Notes: generated from the letters alone by a model not told the origin. A DNA stretch of 64,000 nt from Tillus elongatus (GCA_964006375.1 OZ023264.1:17308225-17372224), one strand, 5' to 3'. Counted from the first letter of the stretch, positions 45,416 to 58,823 are shown. Program-made: numbers and translations.

Positions 45416-45712
45416 TTAGTAAAAAACTATGTTCATAATAAGCGGCAAGTTCAAAATTTATAATTCACTGTTTATACTATAGTTAGCCTAAAACATTGTT
45501 TACATTTTCTTAATTTACTTATTCAGTCCGTTGTACATATTGCTTAACACTTGCTACTGTCTTTGTTTATATATTGAAGCTTAATAAGTACAATTAGTTT
45601 TGGTGCAAATAAATATTTCATTGTGACTATCGGAAATACATAATTTTCAATTTTCAATTAGGTTTTAAATTTTCGAACTTAATGTCAAACTACCTTAAGC
45701 TTTTTATCATAG

Positions 45713-45862
<150 letters not shown>

Positions 45863-45864
45863 AA

Positions 45865-46695
45865 AGAGATAAAAATCGGCGGTGGGGTAGGGGGAGAGAT
45901 GACTTGTGATTTGTGATATGTTATATGTGATCTCGTAATAAGCGAATATGGCTTTTGGTAACACCTGAGCATTTTCTGACCCACTGACATGAAAATTTAT
46001 TTCATGTAGAAAAAAATTTATGAAATTTTATAATTCTCTACCAAAAAAATTTCTGAATTCGTGCCAAAAGTTCCTTTAGAGGAACTTACACTGTATATTT
46101 TACAAGATTATTCTACAGTATACCTGCTTACCAGTTTATTGTTGTGAAACTGCATTTTGCACATGAAACTGCCTTAATGTATCCTGGTTTATAAAACCGC
46201 TCATCTCACAATGACTGAATGTCAAATGTGATTCCAGAATGTCCAGTTGGTAACGTGGATATTAAATTAAAACGTCAATGAATATGATAAAGTATTTAGC
46301 TCAACAAGACTGGTCATAGAGAGAATGACACAGTTTCATTAATTGCAAGCAATTCCATCCTACGGTATATGCCGCATTTATACGGCCAGGAGAAACATAA
46401 AAAGTTGTAATTAAATTACCCTGCTTTTCTCGGTATGAAAATGCTGCTTGTTTAAACAATGTATCATCATATTTATTATAGCTGCAGGTAGTTGCTGGTT
46501 AAAGAGTTCCATTTGCAAGGTATAGTCGTACGAGATTTGTTTCTCAAAATCTGCTCCCTGCTTTAACAGTGTAAGAGTTATCCCGCGATTTTATGTAAAA
46601 GTTTTAAAAGTATTTAATAGTGACGGTTTGTTATCCTAGCTAATTTTAATGGTAACTTAAATGTCTCATAAAGAATAAGGTGATCTAATACAAAA
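45865..46695. other. Stretch without recognisable gene
   Basis: Short frames and no repeat match found. Confidence 0.4.
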
Positions 46696-46701
46696 GCACA
46701 A

Positions 46702-48098
<1,397 letters not shown>

Positions 48099-48193
48099 AA
48101 GTGGCTCTTATGTTTTATCGCTAGCGAATATTCCTAAAATAGAATCCACAATAATTAGGACTTTTTAGCTTTTAAAAAATTTCATCAAACAGG

Positions 48194-48404
<211 letters not shown>

Positions 48405-48494
48405 ATACGGTAACAGGGGTAATTTTATACATATAATGCTTAAAATAAAGCATAAATAAAAACATTACACCACTAAACGAAGTCAAACACTGAT

Positions 48495-48682
48495 GCCCAG
48501 TTTCACAAAGCTCGATAAAATATTTAACGGACGGTTAGATAATCAAGGCTTCAGATAACCAATCACAGGCCGATTCGGATGTTTGCATGTCAACCAAATA
48601 TTCTGAATCTGTGATTGGTTGTCTAAAGCCTTGGTTAACTAACCGGCTGTTAAAAAATTAATCAAGCTTTGTGAAACTAGGC
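48495..48682. mobile_element. Foldback/MITE-like element
   Basis: About 188 bp whose two halves are inverted copies: GCCCAGTTTCACAAAGCT and AGCTTTGTGAAACTAGGC at the ends, GATAACCAATCACAG and CTGTGATTGGTTGTC inside. No coding. The target duplication is unclear. Confidence 0.75.
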
Positions 48683-48744
48683 GTATGACTATCAAAAAAC
48701 CTAGCTATAGGCGAATAGAAGCCAGCTAAGGAGAGATAAAAAGT

Positions 48745-49356
48745 CGAAGACGCAGCAAGTGCGTTATGGTAGTGAATTTTCATAAAAATGATCTGGCACA
48801 AAATATTTTATTATAACTTTTTTTTCTTGTAACATAGAAATCTAAATTTTGGTGTATAGTTTACTTTTTATATCGTAAACCTACCTACCAAATTTGGTTA
48901 TCATAGAGTTTTTATTTTTTAAGATAAAAATTTTTTTCAAATGAAAACTCAAAATTTTTCCGGAAAACCTCGTCCGATTTTTCTGATTAACGAACTTATC
49001 AAAGACATTTACAAAAGGAAGGTACATGCCAAACTTTATCAAAATATGCCCATTATTCTTTGAGATAAAAATTTTTTTTGAATGAAAATCAAAATTTTCC
49101 CGGAAAACCTTGTTCGATTTCCCTGGCTGACAAACTTGTCAAGGCCATTTACAAAAGGAAGGTACATGCCAAATTTTGTTTAAATCGGCTTATTACTTTT
49201 TGAGATAAGAATTTTTTTCGAATGAAAACTCAAAATTTTCCCGGAAAACCTCGTCCGATTTTCCTGACTAACGAACTTATCCAAGCTATTTACAAAAGAA
49301 ACGTACATGCCAAATTTTATCAAAATCGGCCCATTATTTTTTGAGTTATCGGTGTG

Positions 49357-49447
<91 letters not shown>

Positions 49448-49468
49448 TATATATAAATATATATATAT

Positions 49469-49522
<54 letters not shown>

Positions 49523-49655
49523 ATATAAAAATTGAAACTAACCCCGGATATGGGTTCTAGGGATCCTAGTTCGCGCTCATTTGCAAAAATTTTTTCAAAA
49601 TTCAAAAGTCGGGATCTCCCCATTAGTGAATTTTTTCTACGAAAATTCACTAAAA
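48745..49655 (-). mobile_element. Full-length Helentron-like element with three internal repeats
   Basis: Inverted copy from the 3' hairpin end (GACGCAGCAAGTGCGTTATG) to the 5' end GAAAATTCACTAAAAA. Three about-140 bp direct repeats (markers at 49047, 49186 and 49327). TA core about 49361-49519 with AAAT and GGTA interruptions. This is the complete version of the truncated copy at 3960-4612. Confidence 0.75.
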
Positions 49656-49909
49656 ATGATATTAATTAATAGATCAGCCATTAGGTGTGTAAACAATATA
49701 CATATATCATATATTCAGGCCAATCTATAAACAGGGAAATTATAGAACCTGAAGAGATCGTTTTTTTAAATCTTATTTTAAATTAAAATGTAAACACCAT
49801 AATTTTGCAAAAGTCAAACAAGAAAAGGGATTTGAAGGTACAGAATCAAACAATATTCACAAATATACCGACAAAAAGGGCAAGTAGTGGAGGTTTGTAA
49901 ACAACTGTG

Positions 49910-49912
<3 letters not shown>

Positions 49913-49986
<74 letters not shown>
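49913..49986. repeat. (TA)n microsatellite
   Basis: About 74 bp, immediately upstream of the LINE 5' region. Confidence 0.95.
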
Positions 49987-49989
<3 letters not shown>

Positions 49990-50243
49990 GTGGTAGTGGG
50001 CATTTCCTTTACGTGATAGGAAAGGATGATTTTTTCACGCCCGAGGAGGTACCACCCCTTACATCAAGTCCCAACGGACATTTCCGTTTCTGGTTTATGA
50101 GTCGGTTTCCTTTATACACAAAAATGATGATGTCTTCTCCTTGTACAAAAGATTCCGGAGATAAAATACCCCTCCCTTAGAATGTCCGGGAGAGGGGTGT
50201 TCAGGGCGCGCCAGCATCAAGATTTAACATATCCTTCTAGAAT

Positions 50244-50987
50244 ATGTGTGGCCTAAATTCTAACCTGAACTCCGTCCACCATTTTCTCCAGGCTAACAGG
50301 CCCCAACTCGTCTTCCTCACCGAAACCCAAGTCAGTGCAAAAACAGCCACTAATCACCTTAATTTCCCGCGGTATGAGCTCCTTACTTCCTTTAGATTGC
50401 ATAGAGGCGTGTGCGCATACGTCCGTAGCAATCTACCCTGCACCAAACTCCCCAATTTGGAAGCTGGAAGAAAATACATACTTTGGATGACACTCTCTCT
50501 CTCAGGGCTGCAACTAGATTCATTTATTGCATTTACCGGTCACCTTCTGACAACAATTTTGTCCAGCTCTTCGACTACGTTTCTGCAAAACCGACCCGAT
50601 CTTATTTCTGAATCTCTTTCCTCCGAGGTCACTATTCTTGGTGACTTCAATGTCCATAATAAGGAATGGCTAGGATCTTCAAAAACCGATCCACTAGGGA
50701 GAGCAGCGGATGTCTTTGCAGTCAGCAATTCTTTAGCCAATATGGTTCAGCAACCTACTTACTTTCCTCGCATCCCAACACACAGTTCAAATCCCTTGGA
50801 TCTCCTTCTTACTACAAAACCTGAATGCTATGAGACATCAATCACCGAACCACTTGGTCGCTCAGACCACGGCATGGTCACTGCTTCCTGCGCAATGCAA
50901 CTCGAGGTCACACAGTCATCACAGCCCCGTATCGTTTCGCACTACAACTCAGCGGACTGGGACGCATTGCGGGATTACTTTTCCTAA
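50244..50987 (+). CDS. LINE ORF2 endonuclease domain (247 codons, open)
   Basis: An apurinic-type (EEP superfamily) endonuclease domain of a non-LTR retrotransposon, which nicks target DNA to prime reverse transcription. Visible catalytic motifs: FLTET (metal-binding Glu, residues about 25-29), ILGDFNVHNKEWLGS (Asp and Asn, about 130-145), NPLDLLLTTKP (about 187-197) and GRSDHGMV (Asp-His pair, about 207-214). The ATG at 50244 gives MCGLNSNLNSVHHF, which matches the domain start, so true translation may begin upstream or by read-through. A stop at 50985-50987 precedes the linker frame. All catalytic residues seem intact, but without a reverse transcriptase the element cannot move on its own. 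The clade assignment (Jockey/CR1-like) is by motif resemblance only. Confidence 0.8.
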   Translation: MCGLNSNLNSVHHFLQANRPQLVFLTETQVSAKTATNHLNFPRYELLTSFRLHRGVCAYVRSNLPCTKLPNLEAGRKYILWMTLSLSGLQLDSFIAFTGHLLTTILSSSSTTFLQNRPDLISESLSSEVTILGDFNVHNKEWLGSSKTDPLGRAADVFAVSNSLANMVQQPTYFPRIPTHSSNPLDLLLTTKPECYETSITEPLGRSDHGMVTASCAMQLEVTQSSQPRIVSHYNSADWDALRDYFS

Positions 50988-50996
50988 TTTCCTTGG

Positions 50997-51491
50997 GTGT
51001 CTGTCTGCTTCTCTTATCCTGACCCCACTGATATCTCTCACAAAACCGAAATTGTTCAAGCTGGCATAGAATTATTTATTCTACGTGCATATAAAACTTC
51101 TTCAGCCACTCAAAAGCCCTGGTTCTCTAAATCATATGACAAGGCCAGACTTGAAAAGGTTAAAGCTCACAAAGCGCTTATATACAATCCCAGGCAAGAA
51201 AACCGTCAAGCATTTAACGAGCCAAGAAACCGCTATGTTCGCATTCTTTCCGAGGCAAAAAACTCGTTTAATAACCACATCAAAAACAAAGCCCTGCTAA
51301 GTTCCAACGGCAGCAAACCCTTTTGGAATCTTGCTAAATCTATTGGGAATAATTTCTGCAAGATCACGTTTCCACCTCTTGTTTCAGGGGATGAAATTAT
51401 TTCTACCACCCTGGACAAGGCTGAACTTTGTGCCTCGTTATTCGCCGGCAATTCTACTCTCAACGCGCCTTCAAATGTTCAACCACAATGA
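50997..51491 (+). pseudogene. LINE ORF2 linker before reverse transcriptase
   Basis: A 164-codon frame starting 10 bp after the endonuclease stop and in another phase, so one indel separates them. It has the usual linker features: KPWFSKSYDKARLEKVKAHK, a RNRYVRILSEAKNSFNNHIK helix and a KPFWNLAKSI block, then a segment that should lead into RT motif 0. Instead it ends at NAPSNVQPQ and TGA, at the deletion joint. Confidence 0.75.
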
Positions 51492-51860
51492 CGCGCATAA
51501 AATGACGGTGACCTCTCTCTCTCTCTCTTTTATAGATATCTGCATGGACACTGCTCAGATGAGCTTTCTTCCATAGCTCCTCCACCTGCTGCCCCTAACA
51601 GATCTACCAAGGTAACAGATCGAATGCATCATTTTACTGTCCAGGTCACCAGACATAAAACATCTTGTTATGCCGCTCTTTTATCGCGAGTACTTCCAAG
51701 TTGCGGAATTCCTTGTCGGTCCATGTTTTTCCTTCTCCTGCGAACCTCTAAACCTTCAAGTCCAAAATTAACAAGTTTCCTCTTTCCTCCTTGTCAACAT
51801 CCACGGTACGATAGTATTTAGGCTGTGTGCCCTCGTGGTGTGTTGTTGGAATAAAAATTT
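51492..51860 (+). pseudogene. LINE ORF2 C-terminus and 3' tail
   Basis: Contains IDICMDTAQMSFLP and later VQVTRHKT..LLRTSKPSSPKL, which align with the minus-strand copy at 2200-1849 in the same order. Frames are broken. A CTCTCTCT run near 51515 lies close to the joint and may have mediated it. Confidence 0.7.
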
Positions 51861-51977
51861 AAAAATGTGTTGAATGCATGTCTCCTAATAAGTTAGTCGT
51901 ATTTTTGCTCCCATAATTTCAATCAATTTTTGGTCTAATAATGCGATATAACCGAAACTCTGTGAACAGAAATATTA

Positions 51978-53009
51978 ATGATGATGGGGTATGGTCGTAT
52001 GTGTAGAACACAGGCAAAAATTGTTAACCTATTTAATGAAAAACATCTACATTTGCCCCACTAACCCAGGGAACTGTGTCTAAGATACATTCACAGTTTC
52101 GTGATTATGGATACGTTGAACCACTGCCTAGAAGACCCAAGTTTGTTGAAGAAGATGTAAAACTCAATATTTTATTGGCTTTTCAAAAAGAACCTACAAC
52201 TTCTACCCGTCAAGTTGCACGCGAAAGTGATGTTAGTCAATCAACAGTTTTAAGGTGTCAAAAACGAAAAATGCATCCCTATAAACTAAAACACGTTCAA
52301 GAGTTGATTGACGGTGATTCTGATAGAAGCTGCAATTTTGTGAATAATTGTTGGACATGTTACATGGAAATATAATTTCTTCTGCTGACGTTCTGTTTTC
52401 CGATGAAGCTACATTTCTTTTGAATGGCTATGTAAAGAAGCAAAATTGCAGATACTGGGCTGCCGAAAACCGCCACTGGATGCGACAAACACACACTCAG
52501 CGTCCTCATAAATTGAACGCTTGCGCTGGTATTATTGGTGATCACGAAGTTGGACCTGTTTTTATAGAAAATCTAAACGGTCCAAAATATTTAGAAATAC
52601 TAAGAGAACAGGTTGTTCCAAGGTTAGCAGAATTGTATCCAAATGTAATGGATCCTAATATTCCTCATGAAAGGATATGGTTTCAACATGACGGTGGATC
52701 CCCACTTTGCTCTTCAAATACGGGAGTATTTACACGAAGTCTTTCCACAAAGATGGATTGGACGAAGAGGTTTCGTACAATGACCCGCTAGATCACCAGA
52801 TCTTACACCTCTTGATTTCTTTTTATGATGATACCTTAAAACAGAGTGTATAAAACGCAACTTGCTGATTTAGATTATTTGAAAATGAAAATAACACATA
52901 AATTAGGAACGTAACGCCTGACGTGTTGAACAGAGTTAGGGAAGAATGCCAGAGCAGATTATTTCGTTGTGTGCAAGTGAATGGAGAACATTTTGAACAT
53001 GTATTATAA
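51978..53009 (+). pseudogene. DD41D transposase pseudogene (element F)
   Basis: ATG cluster at 51978-51986, stop at 53007-53009. Pieces: an N-terminal QAKIVNLFNEKH helix with a frameshift before 52076; 52076-52375 with FVEEDVKLNILLAFQ and a STRQVARESDVSQSTVLR DNA-binding helix; 52348-52791 with the first catalytic Asp in LFSDEATFL (52402), KLNACAGIIGDHEVGPVF and the second Asp in WFQHDGG (52690). After a further frameshift the plus strand reads RWIGRRGF and SPDLTPLDFFL, with the third Asp at 52814, and in-frame stops around it. The three aspartates are kept while at least three frameshifts and several stops are present. Terminal repeats are not evident; a CCACCCTGTA near 53093 may be the right end. 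Confidence 0.75.
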
Positions 53010-53359
53010 GAAGGGGACGTTTTATTAAGTTTATTTGCGAAATTTTAATTTCAGGGTAAACCGTTTAGTTTTAATATTCCGGTATTAAATTTCCACCCTG
53101 TATTGAAAACTGTAATATTAGACCATACTAATCGGGTATCTCCGCATTCAGAAAAATGTGATCCATCGAACTGTGATGAAAAAATGTAGGGTTGCTATTA
53201 AAAAAAATGATAAAGTAGTGTTGGTAAAATGGTGAGAGTTTATTTTTTTAACTATGATTATAAGATAATGTTCGACAAATTAAACTTCACGTGTCTCAGC
53301 GTTTTTCGCAAAAACTGTTTTTTGCTGAACAATTAATTTTCCATAAGTGTGGTTGACAC

Positions 53360-53361
<2 letters not shown>

Positions 53362-53449
<88 letters not shown>
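53362..53449. repeat. (TA)n left of DD41D element G
   Basis: About 88 bp, ending at the TA target of the element. Confidence 0.95.
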
Positions 53450-53453
<4 letters not shown>

Positions 53454-53746
53454 GGCATTGAAAACGAAGCAGACCGATTTGCGTCCAGAGAATTTTTTTT
53501 AAGAAACGCTGAAACACATCAATTTTAATATTGAGGGGGACATGTTTTGACATAAAACTCAACTTTGTCACATCAAGCCCTTAAGGGTGGTGATAAAAAC
53601 CCTTATATTTTAAATAGGGAACAGGGATCTAGTGTTACATCATTTGAAAGCTCTTTCTTTTCTGAATTCAGCACATTAATTTTTTTGGAAGTTTTATCAA
53701 CTCGTTTAAAAATTATTCACAGTTGAAGATGCAAAAACGCATTTCA

Positions 53747-53836
53747 CTCATTTCGATAAGAAATGTGCTAATAGTCAATGTTTTGTTACTTTGTAAGAAC
53801 AAAATTGACTATCAGAACATTTCTTATCGGAATGAG
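53747..53836. repeat. Sub-terminal hairpin of DD41D element
   Basis: Arms of about 35 bp with a few mismatches, same position as 41627-41715 in the sister copy. Confidence 0.8.
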
Positions 53837-53909
53837 AGAAATGCGGTTTATTATTTCAGTTTGTCGGTCGGTTTGATACTTGATAGTACTACCGAAAATT
53901 AATTTCACA

Positions 53910-54971
53910 ATGCTGTATTCTGTAGAAGAAAGAGTTGAAATAATTACTCTTTTTTTCAAAAACGATGACTGTGCCAACCGTACCGCAAATTTGTTTAATG
54001 AACGATATCCGAACAGACATGTTAAGAGAAAATACATTTTGGAGTTAGTTACAAAGTTTCGACAAAGTGGTCCAGTAGCCAACGAAAAACGGGATACTGA
54101 ACGTGAATTTCCGGTTAGAAATGAGACTACTGAAATTGAAGTGTTGGGATAAATTGCTGCAGACCCAACTTTGGCCACTGTTTCAAACATCAAAAATAGA
54201 ACTATTCAGCGAATATTCAAGCATCATAAATTTCACCCGTATAAAATTCATCTTGTACAACAACTGAATGAAGATGATTTTGATGGGCGGCTGGAGTTGT
54301 GTGAAGTTATGACTGCACTAATAGCTGATAACGGGAACTTTCTGTTCAATATCTGTTTTTCAGACAAGTGTACGTTTTTTATTAAACTCTACAGTCAATC
54401 GTCATAATTGTTGTTATTGAGCAGATAATAATCTAAGAAATTTTCAGGAAGTCCACACTCAAACTCCACAGAAATTGAATGTCTGGACTGGCATTTTTGG
54501 AGACAGTTTAATCGAACCAATCTTTCTTGGTGGCAATTTGAGTGGCGAAACGTATTTGGAGTTACTAGAAGATATCGTTTACCCTCTACTAATTGACATT
54601 GTTGAAAATGATGATCGCTATCAAGAAACTCTATTAGTGTTTTAACAAGATGGAGCTCGTCAGCATTTTTCACAACGTGTTAGGGAGTTTTTGAACAGAG
54701 TTTTCAGAGCAATTGATTGGGCGTAGAAGTGCTATTGAGTTCCCCCCTAGATCACCAAATTTAACTCTTTTACACTTCTTTCTATGGGGCCATTCAAAGA
54801 GTAGAATTTACGCAACAGAACCGGAGTCTGGAAGAATTACGACGACGCATTGTTGAAGAATGCCGTCTAATAACTCCACAAATGCTCCAGAATGTCAGAG
54901 CTCGTTTTGAACAAAATTTGTACTTTTGTATGGAAGCTGGTGGTGAACAATTTGAACACTTACTTAACTGA
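53910..54971 (+). pseudogene. DD41D transposase pseudogene (element G), catalytic Asp replaced
   Basis: ATG at 53910, stop 54969-54971, about 354 codons. The first frame (to 54151) carries the DUF4817-like helix-turn-helix (VEIITLFFKNDD, NLFNERYPNRHVKRKYILEL). The second (54171-54407) has the TVSNIKNRTIQRI helix, HPYKIHLVQQL and the first Asp region, where CFSDKCTF keeps the Asp. The second Asp is in QDGARQHF (about 54650), preceded by a stop. The third position reads SPNLTLLHFFLWG: the Asp codon at 54773 is CAC (His), and the upstream SPD is SPN. It ends GEQFEHLLN. It is therefore inactive by both frame and active site. Confidence 0.85.
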
Positions 54972-55354
54972 ATAAAAATTTTTTAACGTTTGGTTTGGTT
55001 TTTTAGTTTTTTTAACGAAAAATTGACTAATTAGTGCATTTCTTATCACAATGAATGAAATACGTTCCTGCAACTCCAACTGTGAATAATTTTTAAACGA
55101 GTTGATAAAACTTCCAAAAAAATTAATGTGCTGAATTCAAAAAAGAAAGAACTTTCAAATGATGTAACACTCGACTCACATGTTCCCTATTTAAAATATA
55201 AGGGCTGTTATCACCACCCTTGAGGGGTTGATGTGACAAAGTTGAGTTTTATGTCAAAACAGGTCGCCCTCAAAATTAAAATTGACGTGTTTCAGCGTTT
55301 CTTAAACAAAAAAATTCTCTGGAGCAAATCGCTCTGTTTCGTTTTCAATGCGCC

Positions 55355-55570
<216 letters not shown>

Positions 55571-55574
55571 ATCA

Positions 55575-56260
55575 AAATAATAAAAATATACGTGTATAAT
55601 TTATTAACAATATTTACAATCACAATAAATTTACAACATTTATCAACAGGACTATAGCCACAAATATCCTTTCTACTGACAACCTGCCAGCTGTATTTAA
55701 GGCTAAAGTTTTCGGTATATCTCTACACTGCTGCTGATAGAATCCCCTGACGGAACTTTTGCTGTCAGTAGCTAGCAAACATATTTGGTATTCAGCGTCG
55801 CTCCTCAGCAACCGCGTCAAGTTACCTGCGGCTTCGATCTCCAAACTTCTCTTGAAATATGGCAGAGTCGTCTCGTACACTGTGTTTGGCAAATCTTTAA
55901 CAGCCCTTATGATTACGTAAGGATCTGCGATGTCAGCGTTCTTCACAACGCGCCATTTCAACTTGATTTTCTTATTCCTCCTGAAACAAAGATGACAAGT
56001 AGATATCGTTACTTAAAGGGTGGTTATTGGCAGACGAAAGTTTCATTCAATCAGAATCAGAGAGATAAAATTATTATTTTCTTGTCTGAGACGAGACATG
56101 ACATCATTGTCACTCTAAAAAGCTTTCCAGTTTTCGAGAGTTAATTTAGTTATTCATTTTCACAAAACGATTACATCCGACTTTATGTTATGTACCGTTG
56201 AATATTAAATTATGTAAGGAGTGAATAATGGAAAACTTGATTCACCTGAGCCTTTTAACA
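55575..56260. other. Stretch without a recognised gene
   Basis: Overlapping frames on both strands (55785-56144 plus, 55961-55620 minus) look mildly coding-like, with GC near balance, but neither shows a domain I recognise. It could hold part of a host or transposon exon. Confidence 0.3.
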
Positions 56261-56264
56261 AATG

Positions 56265-56450
56265 TTCATTAAAAAAATTCGCCATTGACAAAATTGCGAC
56301 ATCGAAATTTGAAACAAATTCCTTAAATAGAGGGAACTAGGCACCTAGAACCCTTATATTATAGTATAAGCTGAGCTTTCTACCATCTCATGACACTAAT
56401 TTTCAGAGTAGCATCCCTCCCTGAATTGTATGCTCATTATTTCCTGACAG

Positions 56451-56522
<72 letters not shown>
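56265..56522 (+). mobile_element. Diverged Helentron-like 5' end and TA core
   Basis: TTCATTAAAAAAATTCGCCA and GGGAACTAGGCACCTAGAAC keep the order of the family 5' blocks. TA core at 56453-56522. Confidence 0.5.
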
Positions 56523-56525
<3 letters not shown>

Positions 56526-56684
56526 TGATTATAAAGTTTCGAACATAATTCATAAATGTGTTATTTAATTTTTTCAAGAAAAACGCGGAGACAACTCAAT
56601 TTTATATTTTCAGTTACCAACTTATGACGTATAAATTACACTTATTTCGTAGTAACGACTGTTACTCCCTCCTAAGTCTCTATA
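56523..56684. other. Probable terminal fragment of another TA-target element
   Basis: Starts GTGTGATTATAAAGTTTCGA right after the TA array, a terminus-like sequence with no partner found. It ends at the TA target of element E. Confidence 0.35.
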
Positions 56685-58820
56685 CAGGGTGTTACTTAAT
56701 GATCGGGCGTAATTTCAAGGGCGCGTTCCTGAACAAAATTCAAGTAGAAAAGTTCATACAAATATGTGTCCTGCAGAGTCTGGTTTTCAAGATACAGGGT
56801 GTCAAAGTTTAAAAAAAGAATTGTTTTTTTATTAATAACTTAATGATTCTTTTGCCCATTTTGTTGAAATCTGGCAGGGTTATTCACTGTAATAAGGCGC
56901 TAAGTTGGCACTAACTAAAAGATAATTATAAGTTCCAGTGGCGTCTCGAGGGGCAGTCTCACGAATAATATTGACTAAAAAAATGTACGCTACTAAATTT
57001 TTTTAATTTTAATTTTTTTCAGATTAGGCACCTAAAAATAAAACTTTTTTGCCTCTTAATATTTTTTCGTATATTACTTCCTTTTCGAGGAAAAAAATGA
57101 AAACGACTTCATTGAATGTCGAATAATTGTTAAAATGAAATCAAGTTAATTGTGAGCGTTGCTAGGAAATGTTGTTTTGACATTATGAGCATAATGTTAT
57201 TGACTTTCTGTGACAGTTTGTTATTATTTTCCCTCTGGTCAAAAGGTTAATTGTGCTATTAAAAAATGGTAAATAACTATTCTAATTTGGAGATGACACA
57301 AATGCATTTCCTTTATGGTCTTGCCAATGGTAATTCGGCGGAGGCCCAGCGGCTCTATCAAGAAAGGTATCCTGATCGTGTCCTTCCAGGTAGACAAATA
57401 TTCATAAACATTCATCGTCGTCTGACTGAATCTGGCAGTTTTAAACATAATACCTCTGACGGAAGACCTCGTACAATTCGAACTTCAGCAGTTGAGGAGG
57501 CTGTCCTACATGCAGTCGAAGAGAATCCTGCAACTAGTACCCGAAAAATAGGTAGGGAATTAAATATTTGCTATAAAACGGTATGGGAAATTTTAAGAGA
57601 TTCCCTGTTGTATCCGTATCACGTAAAAAGAGTTTAGGCACTTCTGCCAAGAGATTTTGAACCGCGTACGCAATTTTGTAGATGGTATCATCAAAGACTT
57701 TCAGAAAATCCTCACTTTGATTCGATCATTATGTTTACGGATGAAGCCCATTTTTCCAGAAATGCAATAATTTTCGAAATAATCATAACTGGGCCCAAGA
57801 AAATCCTCATGCTATTACAGAGACACAGTTTTAGGAACAATTTTCTGCCAACGTTTGGATCGGTATCATAGATGACTATTTGATTGGACCATTTTTTTAC
57901 CACAACGTCTTAACGGACAATCTTACAGTCATTTTCTACAAACTGATTTGCACTGCTTCTTGAAGATGTTCTTTTGTATTTACGTCAACAACATTGGTTC
58001 ATGCATGATGGTGCTCCTGCCCACTTTAGCATATTGGCTCGTGAGTATTTGAATGGAGTTTACCAAAATCGGTGGATAGGTCGTGGAGGACCACAATTCT
58101 GGCCACCTAGATCGCCTGATTTAAACAGCCTAGATTTTTATTTGTGGGGGAACCTAAAAGCATTAGTTTATGTTACACCAATCGAGACAGAAGAACAACT
58201 AAGGAATAGAATTGCTGACGGATGTGAAACCATACGTAACACTAATGGAATTTTCGAAAGAGTTCGTCGCTCGATGAGAAGGAGAGCACGAGCCTGCATA
58301 GAAGCGGAAGGTAGTCATTTCCAACATTTTTTGTAAATAGTTATTACTTTGCGTTTGTTAGATTTTAAAAAATGGCTTAGAAATAAATATTCTGAACGAT
58401 CACAATTAACTTGATTTTATTTTAACAATTTTTCGACATGCAATGAAGTCATTTTTTTTTCTCGAAAAGGAAGTAATATACGAAAAAAAAAAATTTAAAA
58501 TAAAAAAAAACTCAGTAGCGTACATTTTTTTAGTCAATACTATTCGTGAGACTGCCCCTCGAGACGCCACTGGAACTTATAATTATCTTTTAGTTAGTGC
58601 CAACTTAGCGTCTTATTATAATGACTAACCCTACCAGATTTCAACAAAATGGGCAAAATGATCATTAAGATATTAATAAAAAACCAATTTTTTTTTTAAA
58701 CTTTGACACCCTGTATCTTGAAAACCAGACTCTTCAGGACACATGTTTATATGAACTTTTCTACTTGAATTTGGTTTAGGAATGCTCCCTTGAAATTACG
58801 CCCTATCATTAAGTAACACC

Positions 58821-58823
<3 letters not shown>
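56685..58823 (+). mobile_element. DD41D element E with ~400-445 bp inverted repeats
   Basis: A complete 2139-bp element. Left end CAGGGTGTTACTTAATGATC, right end GATCATTAAG-type inverse closing ATTAAGTAACACCCTG at 58823. TA on both sides; the right TA begins a (TA)n array. The inverted repeats run in to about 57131 and 58423. Transposase in the middle. Confidence 0.9.
57266..58336 (+). pseudogene. DD41D transposase pseudogene (element E)
   Basis: The start is the ATG at 57266 (MVNNYSNLEMTQM), chosen because the next conserved block, LANGNSAEAQRLYQERYPDR (DUF4817-like helix-turn-helix), follows at the same spacing as in relatives. The frame is open to 57637, where a TAG follows HVKRV. The same phase then continues with LPRDFEPRTQFCRWY. 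The first catalytic Asp is in MFTDEAHF (57740). A decayed part with indels follows (57780-57960). The last frame, 57974-58336, has the second Asp in WFMHDGAPAHF (58007) and the third in SPDLNSLDFYLWG (58133), 41 residues between. It ends GSHFQHFL. It is the best-preserved catalytic half in the window together with element D. Confidence 0.9.

Larger units (their letters stand above)
49988..51860 (+). mobile_element. Jockey/CR1-like LINE, reverse transcriptase deleted
   Basis: GC-richer block. Order: 5' region (49988-50240), endonuclease frame (50244-50987), linker frame (50997-51491), then a direct jump near 51490 to the C-terminal tail shared with the minus-strand copy at 1849-2200 (DTAQM block, LPSCGIP-like block, CCCTCGTGGTGTGTTGTTG tail). 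The whole reverse-transcriptase domain is missing. Confidence 0.8.

Noticed and set aside
55620..56144. Overlapping opposite-strand frames as a host gene
   Set aside because: Both strands are open over much of the same interval and neither shows a recognisable motif. Listed only as an unassigned stretch.
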